A DNA stretch of 54,291 nucleotides from Bacteroidota bacterium (GCA_023416995.1 JAEZGI010000003.1:1-54291), one strand, 5' to 3'. Positions 25,842 to 35,060 are shown, numbered from the stretch's first letter. A program made the numbers and translations. Notes: generated by a model not told the origin, from the letters alone.

Positions 25842-27761
25842 ATGGCTTACAAGAATCAGCAACAATTTATTGAAACCTTAGAAAGCGCGGGCGAGTTAGT
25901 CCGGATCAAAACCTTTGTTGACCCCGTTTTAGAAATTTCAGAAATAACCGACAGGGTAAGTAAAATGCCGGGTGGCGGAAAGGCCCTTCTTTTTGAAAAT
26001 ACCGGTTATGATTTCCCGGTATTAATGAATGCCTACGGTAGTGAGCGAAGGATGTGTCTTGCCCTCGGTGTAGACCATCTCGACGATGTCGCGAAAGAAA
26101 TTGAAGGCTTATTTAAAATGCTCGCTTCCCCTAAAGAGAGCATCCTTGATAAATTGAAATTGCTTCCGCAACTGGGCAGATTTGCTTCATGGATGCCCCA
26201 GGTAAAAAAGGGCAGAGGTGAATGCCAGGAAGTTGTTATGGCTAACCCAGACATCACAAAACTGCCTGTGATCACCTGCTGGCCCAAAGACGGTGGACCT
26301 TTTGTTACTTTACCCATCATCCACACAAAAGATCCCAATACCAATTCGCGCAACGTTGGAATGTACCGGATGCAGGTTTTTGGACCGACTCTTACGGGCA
26401 TGCACTGGCACAAACACAAAGTGAGTGCAAAACACTTCAGCGAATACAAAAAACTTAATAAACGCATGCCCGTTGCCGTGGCGCTTGGCGGTGACCCGGT
26501 TTATGCTTATTCTGCCACGGCTCCGTTGCCGGAAAACGTTGATGAATATATGCTCGCCGGTTTCCTCAGGAAAAAGAAAGTAGAACTTGTGAAATGTATC
26601 ACGCAACCGGATGTGGAAGTTCCGGCTGATGCCGACTTTATCATCGAAGGTTATGTTGATCCTGGTGATGAACTGATCTGGGAAGGACCATTCGGTGATC
26701 ATACAGGTTATTATTCCTTGCCAGACTGGTATCCCAGGTTTCATATAACTGCCATTACCCATAAAAGAAACGCGGTGTATCCTGCCACGATCGTGGGCAT
26801 TCCTCCGCAGGAAGATGCCTGGCTCGGTAAAGCCACTGAACGGATTTTCCTGGCCCCTATAAAGATGACAATGGTGCCTGAGATCATCGATATGGATATG
26901 CCCGTTGAAGGGGTGTTTCATAATCTCGTGATCGCCCAGATCGAAAAATCATTTGCCGGACAAGGGCAGAAAGTGATGAATGCTATGTGGGGTGCAGGAC
27001 AGATGATGTTCAATAAAATTCTGGTGCTTGCCGACCAGGAAGTCAAAATCCAGCAATACGAGGACCTGGCCCGCCATGTGTTTAAAAACCTCGATGTAGC
27101 CAATGATGTTTCCTTCAGCAATGGTCCGATGGATGTACTTGATCATAGCTGCAGCAAGCTTGGTTTCGGAGGTAAGATGGGTATCGACGGCACCACCAAA
27201 TACGATGAAGAAACCGATGCAACCAGAGCCAGTGTCAATGAGCCGGTAGATATTCAAAAGTTACAGGCTGCGCTGTCGGTTTTTCCGGAGATCACTCATA
27301 TTAATCTGTCTTTGCCGTTAAAGCAGATTCCCTGTATCATTATTTCAGTAGAGAAAAACCGGGTTGGACATATAAAAGACTTACATCGCCAACTTGCTAC
27401 CATTGAAGAGATGAATAAAATCAAGATGATCTTATATGTTGAACATACGGTCGATGCCAACGAACTCACTACCGCGTTATGGCGGTTCTGCAATAATCTT
27501 GATCCAAAACGTGACCATGTGCTGGCCGAAACAGAGGTTAATGGTAGAACAGTTGCTTGTCTCGGGTTAGACGGTACCCGTAAAACCCGTGAATTGGATA
27601 ATTTTGAACGCGACTGGCCCAACATCATTGTAAGTGATGATAAAACCATTTCTTCGGTTGATGAAAAATGGAACCAGCTTGGGCTTGGAGCATTTGTTCC
27701 ATCTCCATCACTCCGCTTCAAAACCCAGATATATGGTAATGAAGCTGTAGTTGAAGGTTAG
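25842..27761 (+). CDS. UbiD-family prenylated-FMN decarboxylase
   Basis: 639 aa, about 140 residues longer than E. coli UbiD owing mainly to a C-terminal extension. Core features: NVGMYRMQVFGPTLTGMHWHKHK (prFMN and metal site), VALGGDPVYAYSATAPLP, and the catalytic Glu region FIIEGYVDPGDELIWEGPFGDHTGYYS followed by PATIVGIPPQEDAWLGKATERIFL. Family members reversibly (de)carboxylate aromatic or alpha,beta-unsaturated acids using prFMN supplied by UbiX. Bacteroidota lack ubiquinone, so a role in menaquinone or other aromatic-acid metabolism is likely. No ubiX or men gene is nearby. It is convergent with the DUF3857 genes, with only 3 bp between stops. Family is certain; substrate is not. Confidence 0.92.
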   Translation: MAYKNQQQFIETLESAGELVRIKTFVDPVLEISEITDRVSKMPGGGKALLFENTGYDFPVLMNAYGSERRMCLALGVDHLDDVAKEIEGLFKMLASPKESILDKLKLLPQLGRFASWMPQVKKGRGECQEVVMANPDITKLPVITCWPKDGGPFVTLPIIHTKDPNTNSRNVGMYRMQVFGPTLTGMHWHKHKVSAKHFSEYKKLNKRMPVAVALGGDPVYAYSATAPLPENVDEYMLAGFLRKKKVELVKCITQPDVEVPADADFIIEGYVDPGDELIWEGPFGDHTGYYSLPDWYPRFHITAITHKRNAVYPATIVGIPPQEDAWLGKATERIFLAPIKMTMVPEIIDMDMPVEGVFHNLVIAQIEKSFAGQGQKVMNAMWGAGQMMFNKILVLADQEVKIQQYEDLARHVFKNLDVANDVSFSNGPMDVLDHSCSKLGFGGKMGIDGTTKYDEETDATRASVNEPVDIQKLQAALSVFPEITHINLSLPLKQIPCIIISVEKNRVGHIKDLHRQLATIEEMNKIKMILYVEHTVDANELTTALWRFCNNLDPKRDHVLAETEVNGRTVACLGLDGTRKTRELDNFERDWPNIIVSDDKTISSVDEKWNQLGLGAFVPSPSLRFKTQIYGNEAVVEG

Positions 27762-27769
27762 ATACTAAC
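27757..27769. other. Small palindrome holding both stop codons of a convergent pair
   Basis: GTTAG-ATA-CTAAC, a 5-bp perfect stem. The UbiD stop TAG (27759-27761) lies in the left arm and the - strand TAG of the DUF3857 gene (27765-27767) in the right arm. TCCTTTTAAT follows on +, so it might act as a very weak bidirectional terminator. The stem is short enough to be chance. Confidence 0.35.
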
Positions 27770-29660
27770 TCCTTTTAATAACCAGGCGCTGAGATTCTTC
27801 TTTTAATACCTTATCAAAGAAGAGTTTCAGTTCCTGGTATTCGGCCGGAACGATGCGATGATTTTTTAATTCCAGTGTTGTTAAACCCTTTATGGTTCTT
27901 GAGCCAGCATCATAGGTATGAGAGGTGCTGTATGAAGCGTTACCGCATTCAAAACTTTTGGAAGGTGGCAACACATCAACTTCAAATCCCTCGGGAAGTT
28001 TATAAATCGTTGTATCAGTCTTAATAAATGGCGTTTCAAAATAATAATCGCGTTCACGTTTTTGAGTAGCGGGCATACTGAAACTCCAGAATTTATAAAT
28101 GTGTGGTGCGAGGAACATTTTCGATCCCGCCGTAAATTCTGACACTTTTTCTATTGCAAGCGTAACATTGGTGTGATAGCTGCGGGGATCTTCAATGCGC
28201 GAAATTACTATTTCATCGGGCTGTTTATAGCCAATTCGTCTTACCAGGTATTGTTTCTGTTCATCCTTTTTGGTTTCTGCCAGGTAATTCAGTAATTCTT
28301 CTTTGTATTCGCCTGTAGCCTGGATGTTTGATTTACAAACACCACCGCCTTCTTCATCAAGTTCTATAACAGTACTAACCCTGAAGGTGTTGTTTTTGGA
28401 CTGACTTACCGGGGTATTCATTAACACACCACCTTTGTCAGTTATTACAACAGCATTCCTGTTCTCGGTTGATGCATCAAGTGAACCAAACAATGCCGTT
28501 TTACTGGTGCACTCGAGCCAGATGTTTTCTTTACCATCAGGAATCATCAGGATCGCATGATTAAAACGATTCGATGCAAAATCGGGGTCCACACCATCAT
28601 CGTATGTTTCCCGGTTGATAAGAACCATATGGCTTTTTATACCGAGCGTTTTCAGAACTGCATACATAAACATGCTAAGGCCCTTGCAATCGCCATATTT
28701 TTTCTCATCGGTAAATGTAGCTGTTAAGGGTCGCTGTCCACCGATGCCGAGCTGTATACTTACGTACCTGAAGTTCTTCTGCATGTATTCATACACTATC
28801 TGCGCTTTCTCCATATCTGAAGCAGCATTTTTCACAAGGTCCTTGTAAAAGGCCTGGCGGGCTTCCGGCAACTTATCAGTACCCTCCAGCACGTTGCGGT
28901 ACCACGCGCCATAACTTTGCCATGAGGTCATTTCACCTTCGTAATTATCAATCTTAAACCTGGTTGGCGCCAGCATTATGTAAGGGTAAGATTTTCCGTA
29001 CCGCACCACACCGTCTTCATATTGGATGGCGCGTTGATTATTGACCGACCAGTGGTATGTATCTGTAGCGCCGGCGGTTTTTACAACAGGAGCGAGAGTG
29101 GTATTTTTCGGTTTGAAACGCAAACCCAGCGCTTTTGGAACAATGGCCGTAAAACTTGAATTCATCACAGCTAACTGTGGCCATGCAAAGCGATAGTCCG
29201 GATACGAAAGTATCCCTTTGTATTCGACATTGTACTTACATTCAACAGTGATCGGATATACCGTCGTATTTACAACGAAATAATTTCTCACTCCATCGTC
29301 AATGAGGCCTTCCCCGATATTATAAGTAGAAAGATCTTTCTTTTTGTACTTATTAATTTGCTTACCCGAAGCATCATAAACTTTTATTTCAACATCACCC
29401 AATTTACGAAACTTATCACTGAAAAACTGGAAAGTGAGATGATGATCGGCAACTTCTGCAAGCACCGTGGTGATATAATGCACCTGGTAATTTGCTTTGT
29501 CAACAGCGGTCACCTCAAACACATTTTTTTCGTATCGGGTTACCGCCGTAGCATTCTCCCGCAAGCTATCCGGAATGTTTTTGACGTGAAGATCAATTTC
29601 CTGGGCTGCCACGATATTCAGTGCAAAAACTGCGCAACAGATAAACAACATTTTTCTCAT
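27765..29660 (-). CDS. DUF3857 transglutaminase-like exported protein, triad Cys and His present
   Basis: 631 aa, signal peptide ends VAAQE. N-terminal DUF3857 beta domain to about residue 250, then a transglutaminase-core domain. KKYGDCKGLSMFMYAVLKTLG carries the nucleophile Cys325, NRFNHAILMI carries His368, and the third triad position is Glu383 (WLECTSK) where Asp is usual. The C-terminal DUF3858-like beta domain ends near YQELKLFFDKVLKE. It is the last of three tandem paralogues and the only one with Cys and His, so it may be the catalytic member (cysteine peptidase or amidase/transferase in the periplasm or on the surface). It follows the middle paralogue by 3 bp. Substrate unknown. Confidence 0.9.
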   Translation of the reverse strand: MRKMLFICCAVFALNIVAAQEIDLHVKNIPDSLRENATAVTRYEKNVFEVTAVDKANYQVHYITTVLAEVADHHLTFQFFSDKFRKLGDVEIKVYDASGKQINKYKKKDLSTYNIGEGLIDDGVRNYFVVNTTVYPITVECKYNVEYKGILSYPDYRFAWPQLAVMNSSFTAIVPKALGLRFKPKNTTLAPVVKTAGATDTYHWSVNNQRAIQYEDGVVRYGKSYPYIMLAPTRFKIDNYEGEMTSWQSYGAWYRNVLEGTDKLPEARQAFYKDLVKNAASDMEKAQIVYEYMQKNFRYVSIQLGIGGQRPLTATFTDEKKYGDCKGLSMFMYAVLKTLGIKSHMVLINRETYDDGVDPDFASNRFNHAILMIPDGKENIWLECTSKTALFGSLDASTENRNAVVITDKGGVLMNTPVSQSKNNTFRVSTVIELDEEGGGVCKSNIQATGEYKEELLNYLAETKKDEQKQYLVRRIGYKQPDEIVISRIEDPRSYHTNVTLAIEKVSEFTAGSKMFLAPHIYKFWSFSMPATQKRERDYYFETPFIKTDTTIYKLPEGFEVDVLPPSKSFECGNASYSTSHTYDAGSRTIKGLTTLELKNHRIVPAEYQELKLFFDKVLKEESQRLVIKRS

Positions 29661-29663
29661 AGG

Positions 29664-31571
29664 TCAACTGGTTTTTTTGATAACAACGGGTTCGTTCATG
29701 AGGTCGGAAATCTTTTTAAAAAACTCCTTTAACGCACCATACTCATCTGGAGAAAACTCACTTTGATTCAGCTCTAGTGTTATGCGGGATATTATTTTAC
29801 CGTTTTTTTCGTCATGTGTAACATTACGCGTGAACACTATAGATTTGTCGGTGTTGCTCACGCGGAGCGGTTTTGGAATGGCATCAATCACAGCGTCTGC
29901 TGGCAATTGAAAAAATACGTTTATCCCATGAGTCTGGCGATATCCAAAGTTTACATTGCTGAAACGGATATCACTGAGAAACGGGTTGCTGCTGAAGTCA
30001 GAAAAGAAGCTAAGTGGCAAAAATGTATAATCGCCGGTGCTGTTGAGCGGTGTGGCAAATTTAAATTTCTGTTGAAGTGGTAAGGTATCCTTGTCTACAT
30101 TTATCAGTTCGAAACTATCGATGTTGATTGTTCCGGTACCACTTAAGGATTTCATATAACCGGCGGGATTACCCTGATACGCATGCAGTTTTCCAGATCG
30201 GGCATAATCAAAACTGCTCATAAACACGGAACCGCTCACGATACCATCCTTGTTCAGCTCGCCGGTAATATTCGCGTAGTGCCTGTAAGCAAAATTTTCA
30301 TCTTTAATTTGTATGAGTCCGCCGTTTTTACGATTCACTACAAGTGCCGTAGTGTTCAGAACATTATGTGGAATGATGTGAACCGGTGTATTTTTATCAG
30401 TAGCATCCAGGTAATATTTTTTTCCATTTGCTATTGCCTGAACAAACACAGTATTAAACTGATCGATAAACGGATAATCAACCAATACCCGCCCATGATT
30501 GCGCTTACTTACCAACAGGGGGTTTGCTTCCACCCCCGCATCGCGCAGCAATGAAGTAAGAATCAGGTTGGCTTCCGAAGATGTTCCGGTTTTTTTTGAC
30601 CAGGCTTGTTTTACCCCATCGCTGGTGTATACACCGTTAAAGCCGTTCCAGTTGAAGTTTGCACGTACGTACTCAAATACTTTTTTTACACGGTTAGCGT
30701 GCGATGGATCAGATTTTACGGCGTTTATAAATTCTTCGGTGCCGGAGAGGTTTTTACCTAACTGGGTTCCGAAACTGGAATGGAGACTGAGTTCACGGAT
30801 CACCTCGTTCCAGGTGGTCATGTATTTCCGCTTATAGTTTACATTCATTCCCGATAGCTGGAACACAACCATCTGGAGGTTGTCTTTCCTCGCATCCATA
30901 AATGGTTCGTTCCTGAGTGCAGGAATATTATTCATTTCAAACTCAATGCGACCTATGCTTGTGGTGCGGTTGATCTTTACAGCCAGATCATCGCGTTTTT
31001 GCACACGATACGCAAACTCATAGTCGGGTAGAATTACTACAGAGTAGAAACTTTTTAATACAGGTAAATCCTGTTGAAATTCCCAACTGTCGAGGCCATT
31101 GTAGTTCTTCATAATACTCTCATACGAATACTCGAGTATGCTGCCTACCTGTGCTTCGGGAAATGTGAATACCATTTCACTATAGTACTTATTGATTTCT
31201 TTTTTAAAGACAGTACTTCGTGAAACCTCCACGATTTTATTTGCGCCATTAATTTGATTGTGGGTCGTTGCCTTGATCAAACGAAGATGTTCAAAGTCGT
31301 TATCAGAATAATAAGGTATTCTTATGTTGGCCCTGTCAATACCGGATTCTTTGAGAATTTTAATTTTTACGTGATGAGTTGTTATCAACTGGTACTGGTC
31401 GTCGTGGTTGCCATGGGCTTCATGTTTTAATACCACTGCCTCTGCTTCAGGATCAAATTCACATGCAGTCATTGCCCTTTCTTCGGGCCGAATAATACCG
31501 AAATCAGGGAACTCCTGCGCGCCGGCCATATTGATGGCAAGGCATAATGCTAGTGTTATAAAGTATCTCAT
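29664..31571 (-). CDS. DUF3857 exported protein with degenerate transglutaminase core (middle paralogue)
   Basis: 635 aa with signal peptide (ends MAGAQE). Same architecture as its neighbours: DUF3857 domain with TTHHVKIKILKESGIDRANI, transglutaminase-like core and C-terminal beta domain ending LNQSEFSPDEYGALKEFFKKI. In the core the segment aligning with GDC is GTS (Ser331 in GTSSEANLILTSLLRDAG), and the His position reads FNTVFV, so the Cys and His of a transglutaminase triad are missing. The Asp is kept (YLDATDK). The protein is therefore predicted to be catalytically dead or to use a different chemistry, perhaps as a binding partner of the downstream paralogue. 43 bp separate it from the first paralogue and 3 bp from the third. 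Confidence 0.9.
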   Translation of the reverse strand: MRYFITLALCLAINMAGAQEFPDFGIIRPEERAMTACEFDPEAEAVVLKHEAHGNHDDQYQLITTHHVKIKILKESGIDRANIRIPYYSDNDFEHLRLIKATTHNQINGANKIVEVSRSTVFKKEINKYYSEMVFTFPEAQVGSILEYSYESIMKNYNGLDSWEFQQDLPVLKSFYSVVILPDYEFAYRVQKRDDLAVKINRTTSIGRIEFEMNNIPALRNEPFMDARKDNLQMVVFQLSGMNVNYKRKYMTTWNEVIRELSLHSSFGTQLGKNLSGTEEFINAVKSDPSHANRVKKVFEYVRANFNWNGFNGVYTSDGVKQAWSKKTGTSSEANLILTSLLRDAGVEANPLLVSKRNHGRVLVDYPFIDQFNTVFVQAIANGKKYYLDATDKNTPVHIIPHNVLNTTALVVNRKNGGLIQIKDENFAYRHYANITGELNKDGIVSGSVFMSSFDYARSGKLHAYQGNPAGYMKSLSGTGTINIDSFELINVDKDTLPLQQKFKFATPLNSTGDYTFLPLSFFSDFSSNPFLSDIRFSNVNFGYRQTHGINVFFQLPADAVIDAIPKPLRVSNTDKSIVFTRNVTHDEKNGKIISRITLELNQSEFSPDEYGALKEFFKKISDLMNEPVVIKKTS

Positions 31572-31580
31572 TGGTCCAGG

Positions 31581-31606
31581 GATGGGCGTTCATAAGGGGA
31601 ACGCAC
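31581..31606 (-). other. Intercistronic hairpin between the first and second DUF3857 genes
   Basis: GCGTTC (31586-31591) and GAACGC (31599-31604) form a 6-bp stem with a 7-nt loop in the 43-bp gap. No T-tract follows on either strand, so it is not a standard terminator. It could be an mRNA processing or stabilising structure that sets the ratio of the paralogues, or chance. Confidence 0.35.
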
Positions 31607-31614
31607 TCATTGAA

Positions 31615-33564
31615 TTAATTGTTGGCGACTCCTTCCTCTTTACGAACTACATATGGTTCGTTAATAAGTGCGATGAGTTTTTTGTAGAATTCCATAAAGT
31701 ATTCATACTCATCCGGGCTGTAAAATGGTTTCTTAAATTCAAGAACGATACGTGTCGACAGTACGTTATCCTTAACAGAATTCAGACGGGACACTGAAAT
31801 GCTCGTATCCGGCATAATCATACGCGTATTCTTCGGGAGCGCTTCGAGAACATAACCTTTAGGTAGTGTCATCACTCCAACAATGCTGTATTGCTGGTTA
31901 GCTCCAAAAAATACATCGGAGACACGTTCCTCGTTGATAAACGGATTTTTTTCCAGTCCGCTAAACAAGTTTGCTGAGAAGAACCGGTAGTTGCCTGACT
32001 CATTCGCAGTATGGGTATACTTGAACTCCTGGACAAGTGGTAAGCTGTCGGCAGTTTCATTTTTCAATATGAAGTCTTCGATCTTAAAACCGGGATTTGG
32101 TGTCTCGTAATATTGCGCCAGCAACTTTTCTTTTCCCTGTTTAAGTACGGGAAGCCTGGAGGTTCTTGAATAGTCAGCACTTGTGATTTTCGCAGAGCCG
32201 GAGATGGTGCCATCTGGTTTCATCTCAGCGGAAAAAATGGTGAGATTGTTGTACTTGTTTTTTTCGTTCCACATAACTTCCCAGCCCCAGTCTTCCGAGC
32301 CGAGTTTTCCAATTACCAGTCCTTCAGTCAGCATCACATCAATTGGTATCAGCTCAGCTGGTGTGAACTTGTCGGTTCCGTCAAGAACATAGACCCTGTC
32401 GTCAATACGAACATGGGCCATAACTTTATCAAACTGGTTGATATCTGCGAGGCCCGTTGAAACACGTCCGTTGGATCTTGTACTAAGAAGTACGGGATTT
32501 GCTTTAAGTCCTGCATCTTTCAGCAGGTTAACGAGAATCAGGTTGATTTCTCCGCTTGTGCCTTTCCTGTCTTTCCAGGCAGAACGTACCCCATCGAGCG
32601 CCCAAAGGCTTGAGTAGCCGTTCCATTCCATATTATTACGCACATAATCATGGATCAGTTTCATCCGCCTGAACGGAGAAGTTACATCTTTCAGTGCTGC
32701 ATCCAGGTCGGCTGTTCTTGGGATGTTCCTTTTCAGTTGCACACCAAAGTCCTCATCCTCCAGCAACATTTTTATAACTGCCGGCCAGGTAGGTAAGAGA
32801 TTACGGCGAATACCGTTCACCGTTAGTGCAGAGATTGTCGATTGCATCCTTTGCAGGTAATCTGAAGCGGTACTTATATAAGGTTCATCACGAAAACCCG
32901 GAAGGTTTCTGATTGTATGCGAGTGGTAATTTGAGTTGCCTTTTAAGGAATGTTTGGTTTCAACATTATATGGACCAAACTGCTGACTTGCGATTTCGAG
33001 TTCAACAGGAAATTCAAGTGTGTACCGGCTTAACAAAACCGGTATGCGTTTCTGAAAGGTCCATGCCTGTATCCATGAACCCTTGATGGTGTATTTGTAT
33101 TCGATAATGCTACCAGCTTTCACTTCCGGGAAAGTGAACACTTCCTGCGAGTAACGCGAGTTGATCTTTTTGTTGTAGATAACCGCTTTTTCTACTTTGG
33201 TGGTAACGAGTTTGCCATCGGGGCCAACATTGTAAGTTTGTGCAACAAGATTTTTTACATCTTCCTCGCCTTTGTAACTGCGATAGGGGATGGCAATGTC
33301 TGCCTGATCCAGACCTTTATCGGTCAGAATCTTGATCCTTACATGTCTTTCAGTAGCCGAATAAATGTTTGATCCGTTAAAATTAGTTGTAAACTTGCCT
33401 ACGTCAAACAAAACAACGGCGCTCGCGTTTTTATCAAATTCGCATTCGGTAAGAGCGATTTCGTTTTGTTCGATTTTGCCAAAAGCAGGGATGTCTTTTT
33501 CTTTTTGGGCGTGCAGGGTACTGGCAGCCAGTACCAGGAAGGCCACCATGGGGAGAAGCTTCAT
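31615..33564 (-). CDS. DUF3857 exported protein with degenerate transglutaminase core (first paralogue)
   Basis: 649 aa, signal peptide ends TLHAQ. DUF3857 domain with ERHVRIKILTDKGLDQADIAIPYRSYKGEED, core and C-terminal domain FKKPFYSPDEYEYFMEFYKKL, closely matching the middle paralogue in layout. The GDC position is GTS (Ser337 in GTSGEINLILVNLLKDAG). The His position reads FDKVMA, although another His lies three residues later (AHV). The Asp is kept (VLDGTDKFTP). It is first in transcription order of the three-gene unit, whose promoter must lie in the 80-bp divergent gap before the TraB/GumN gene. Predicted non-catalytic or altered; function unknown. Confidence 0.9.
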   Translation of the reverse strand: MKLLPMVAFLVLAASTLHAQKEKDIPAFGKIEQNEIALTECEFDKNASAVVLFDVGKFTTNFNGSNIYSATERHVRIKILTDKGLDQADIAIPYRSYKGEEDVKNLVAQTYNVGPDGKLVTTKVEKAVIYNKKINSRYSQEVFTFPEVKAGSIIEYKYTIKGSWIQAWTFQKRIPVLLSRYTLEFPVELEIASQQFGPYNVETKHSLKGNSNYHSHTIRNLPGFRDEPYISTASDYLQRMQSTISALTVNGIRRNLLPTWPAVIKMLLEDEDFGVQLKRNIPRTADLDAALKDVTSPFRRMKLIHDYVRNNMEWNGYSSLWALDGVRSAWKDRKGTSGEINLILVNLLKDAGLKANPVLLSTRSNGRVSTGLADINQFDKVMAHVRIDDRVYVLDGTDKFTPAELIPIDVMLTEGLVIGKLGSEDWGWEVMWNEKNKYNNLTIFSAEMKPDGTISGSAKITSADYSRTSRLPVLKQGKEKLLAQYYETPNPGFKIEDFILKNETADSLPLVQEFKYTHTANESGNYRFFSANLFSGLEKNPFINEERVSDVFFGANQQYSIVGVMTLPKGYVLEALPKNTRMIMPDTSISVSRLNSVKDNVLSTRIVLEFKKPFYSPDEYEYFMEFYKKLIALINEPYVVRKEEGVANN

Positions 33565-33644
33565 TAGTTAAGGTTTGGGTAGGCAATTATAATATCTTTT
33601 TTCCCATTTTGGAAACAAACAGTAATAATTCGTAAAATTATTTT

Positions 33645-34559
33645 ATGTATATCAGGAAATGTCTGGCGATAGCATTTTGCATGGGCCTTACAGTAAGCGC
33701 ATTTTGCCAGGCTCCGGCAAAGACGAAAAAGTCATTGGCCAAATCATCAACAAGTAACACGTTGCTTTGGGAAATCAGCGGTAAGGGCATTACAACACCG
33801 TCATATGTTTTTGGAACGATGCATATATTATGTGCAGATGATGCTAACCTCAGCCCAAATCTTAAACAAATTATTGCCGGGTGCAACCAGGTATATTTTG
33901 AAATAGACATGGATAATATGCAGGAACTGATGGGGGCAATGAAATATCTCCGGATGAATGATGGTGCAAAAATCTCTGATCTGCTCACACCGGAAGAATA
34001 TGAACGTGTGAAAAACTATTTCGATCGAAACAAAACGCCGCTTCCGTTTTCAATGATGAATCGTTTCAAACCCTATTTCATAACAAGCCTTATTGGTGAG
34101 CAGATGATGAGCTGCGCGGAAACAAAGGGTATGGAAGCACAGATCATGAAGGAGCTTAAACCTTATAATAAAGACATAAAGGGATTAGAAACAACAGAGT
34201 TCCAGGCCAGCATATTTGACAGTATACCTTATCAGAAACAGGCCAAAGACCTTGTATCTTATATTGACAGTGTTGATCACTACAAGGGGCTAACCGCTGA
34301 TATGGTAAAAGTTTACCTGCAACAGGACCTCGACAAACTGGACAAGCTGATGCAGCAAAGCGATGTAGGCATGAATGAGTATATGGATCTGATGTTATAT
34401 GACAGAAATCGTCGCTGGGTTGCCCAGATGCCCGAGATCATGAATGATCCTGGTGGAACCTTGTTTGCAGTTGGCGCGGGTCATTTACCAGGTGAAGAAG
34501 GGGTGTTGAACTTGCTGAAGAAAGCAGGTTACACGGTGCGGCCATTAAAAAATCAATGA
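33645..34559 (+). CDS. TraB/GumN family protein
   Basis: 304 aa with signal peptide (ends SAFCQA). TraB/GumN (Tiki-like) motifs: SYVFGTMHILCADD near the start (GxxH), VYFEIDMDNMQEL (ExD), FKPYFITSLI, KGLETTEFQASIFDSIP, and C-terminal FAVGAGHLPGEEGVLNLLKKAGYTV (second GxxH). The family is related to Tiki metalloproteases, in which these His and Glu residues bind metal, so a periplasmic or outer-face peptidase is possible, though bacterial members are barely characterised. It is divergent from the DUF3857 trio and convergent with ndk. Its last codons lie within the ndk terminator. Confidence 0.88.
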   Translation: MYIRKCLAIAFCMGLTVSAFCQAPAKTKKSLAKSSTSNTLLWEISGKGITTPSYVFGTMHILCADDANLSPNLKQIIAGCNQVYFEIDMDNMQELMGAMKYLRMNDGAKISDLLTPEEYERVKNYFDRNKTPLPFSMMNRFKPYFITSLIGEQMMSCAETKGMEAQIMKELKPYNKDIKGLETTEFQASIFDSIPYQKQAKDLVSYIDSVDHYKGLTADMVKVYLQQDLDKLDKLMQQSDVGMNEYMDLMLYDRNRRWVAQMPEIMNDPGGTLFAVGAGHLPGEEGVLNLLKKAGYTVRPLKNQ

Positions 34560-34586
34560 TCCCGACCAGTTGGCGGGACCATTGAT
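34547..34586 (-). terminator. ndk terminator embedded in the 3' end of the TraB/GumN gene
   Basis: On - the stem ATCAATG-g-TCCCG pairs with CGGGA-t-CATTGAT (one internal mismatch; arms at 34552-34564 and 34574-34586) and is followed by a T6 run (34552-34547). It starts 8 bp after the ndk stop. The A-run and left arm encode the final Lys-Asn-Gln-stop of the opposing TraB/GumN gene. Confidence 0.75.
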
Positions 34587-34594
34587 GCAGTTAT

Positions 34595-35011
34595 TTAGAA
34601 TTGCTCAAGACCTGAAAAAAAGAAATCACCTTCAATCTTTGCATTTTCGTCACTGTCGCTGCCATGTACAGCATTTTCGCCCAAAGAGGTAGCGTACAAT
34701 TTGCGGATTGTGCCTTCTTCGGCCTGCGCAGGGTTAGTGGCGCCGATCAGTTTGCGGAAATCAGCCACTGCGTTATCTTTTTCAAGAATGGCAGCAATAA
34801 TAACCCCGCTGCTCATGAAACTTACCAGTTCGCCGTAAAAAGGACGTTCCTTGTGAACAGCATAAAATTCTCCGGCTTTTTTTTCGCTCAGCCAGGTTTG
34901 TTTCAGGGCAACAACTCTGAAGCCTGCTTTGATGATTTTATCCAGGATGGCTCCGGCATGACCATTCTTCATTGCATCCGGCTTAATCATCGTAAACGTG
35001 CGATTACTCAT
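34595..35011 (-). CDS. ndk: Nucleoside diphosphate kinase
   Basis: 138 aa, the normal length for the family. Transfers the gamma-phosphate from ATP to nucleoside diphosphates through a phosphohistidine, in the cytoplasm. Visible landmarks are TFTMIKPDAMKNGHAG at the N-terminus, ERPFYGELVSFMSSG, the Kpn-loop region, GATNPAQAEEGTIRKLY, and catalytic His116 in NAVHGSDSDENA. It is divergent from nrnA; a TACCTTCG (one mismatch to TAnnTTTG) on - at 35041-35034 is a candidate -7 box about 25 bp before the start. Confidence 0.98.
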   Translation of the reverse strand: MSNRTFTMIKPDAMKNGHAGAILDKIIKAGFRVVALKQTWLSEKKAGEFYAVHKERPFYGELVSFMSSGVIIAAILEKDNAVADFRKLIGATNPAQAEEGTIRKLYATSLGENAVHGSDSDENAKIEGDFFFSGLEQF

Positions 35012-35060
35012 ATAGTATGATAAATTTTGGACGCGAAGGTAGAAAAACTTAGTAACTATA

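Noticed and set aside
26310..26921. 203-codon frame on - inside the UbiD gene
   Set aside because: Antisense of strongly conserved UbiD motifs; no start or domain of its own.
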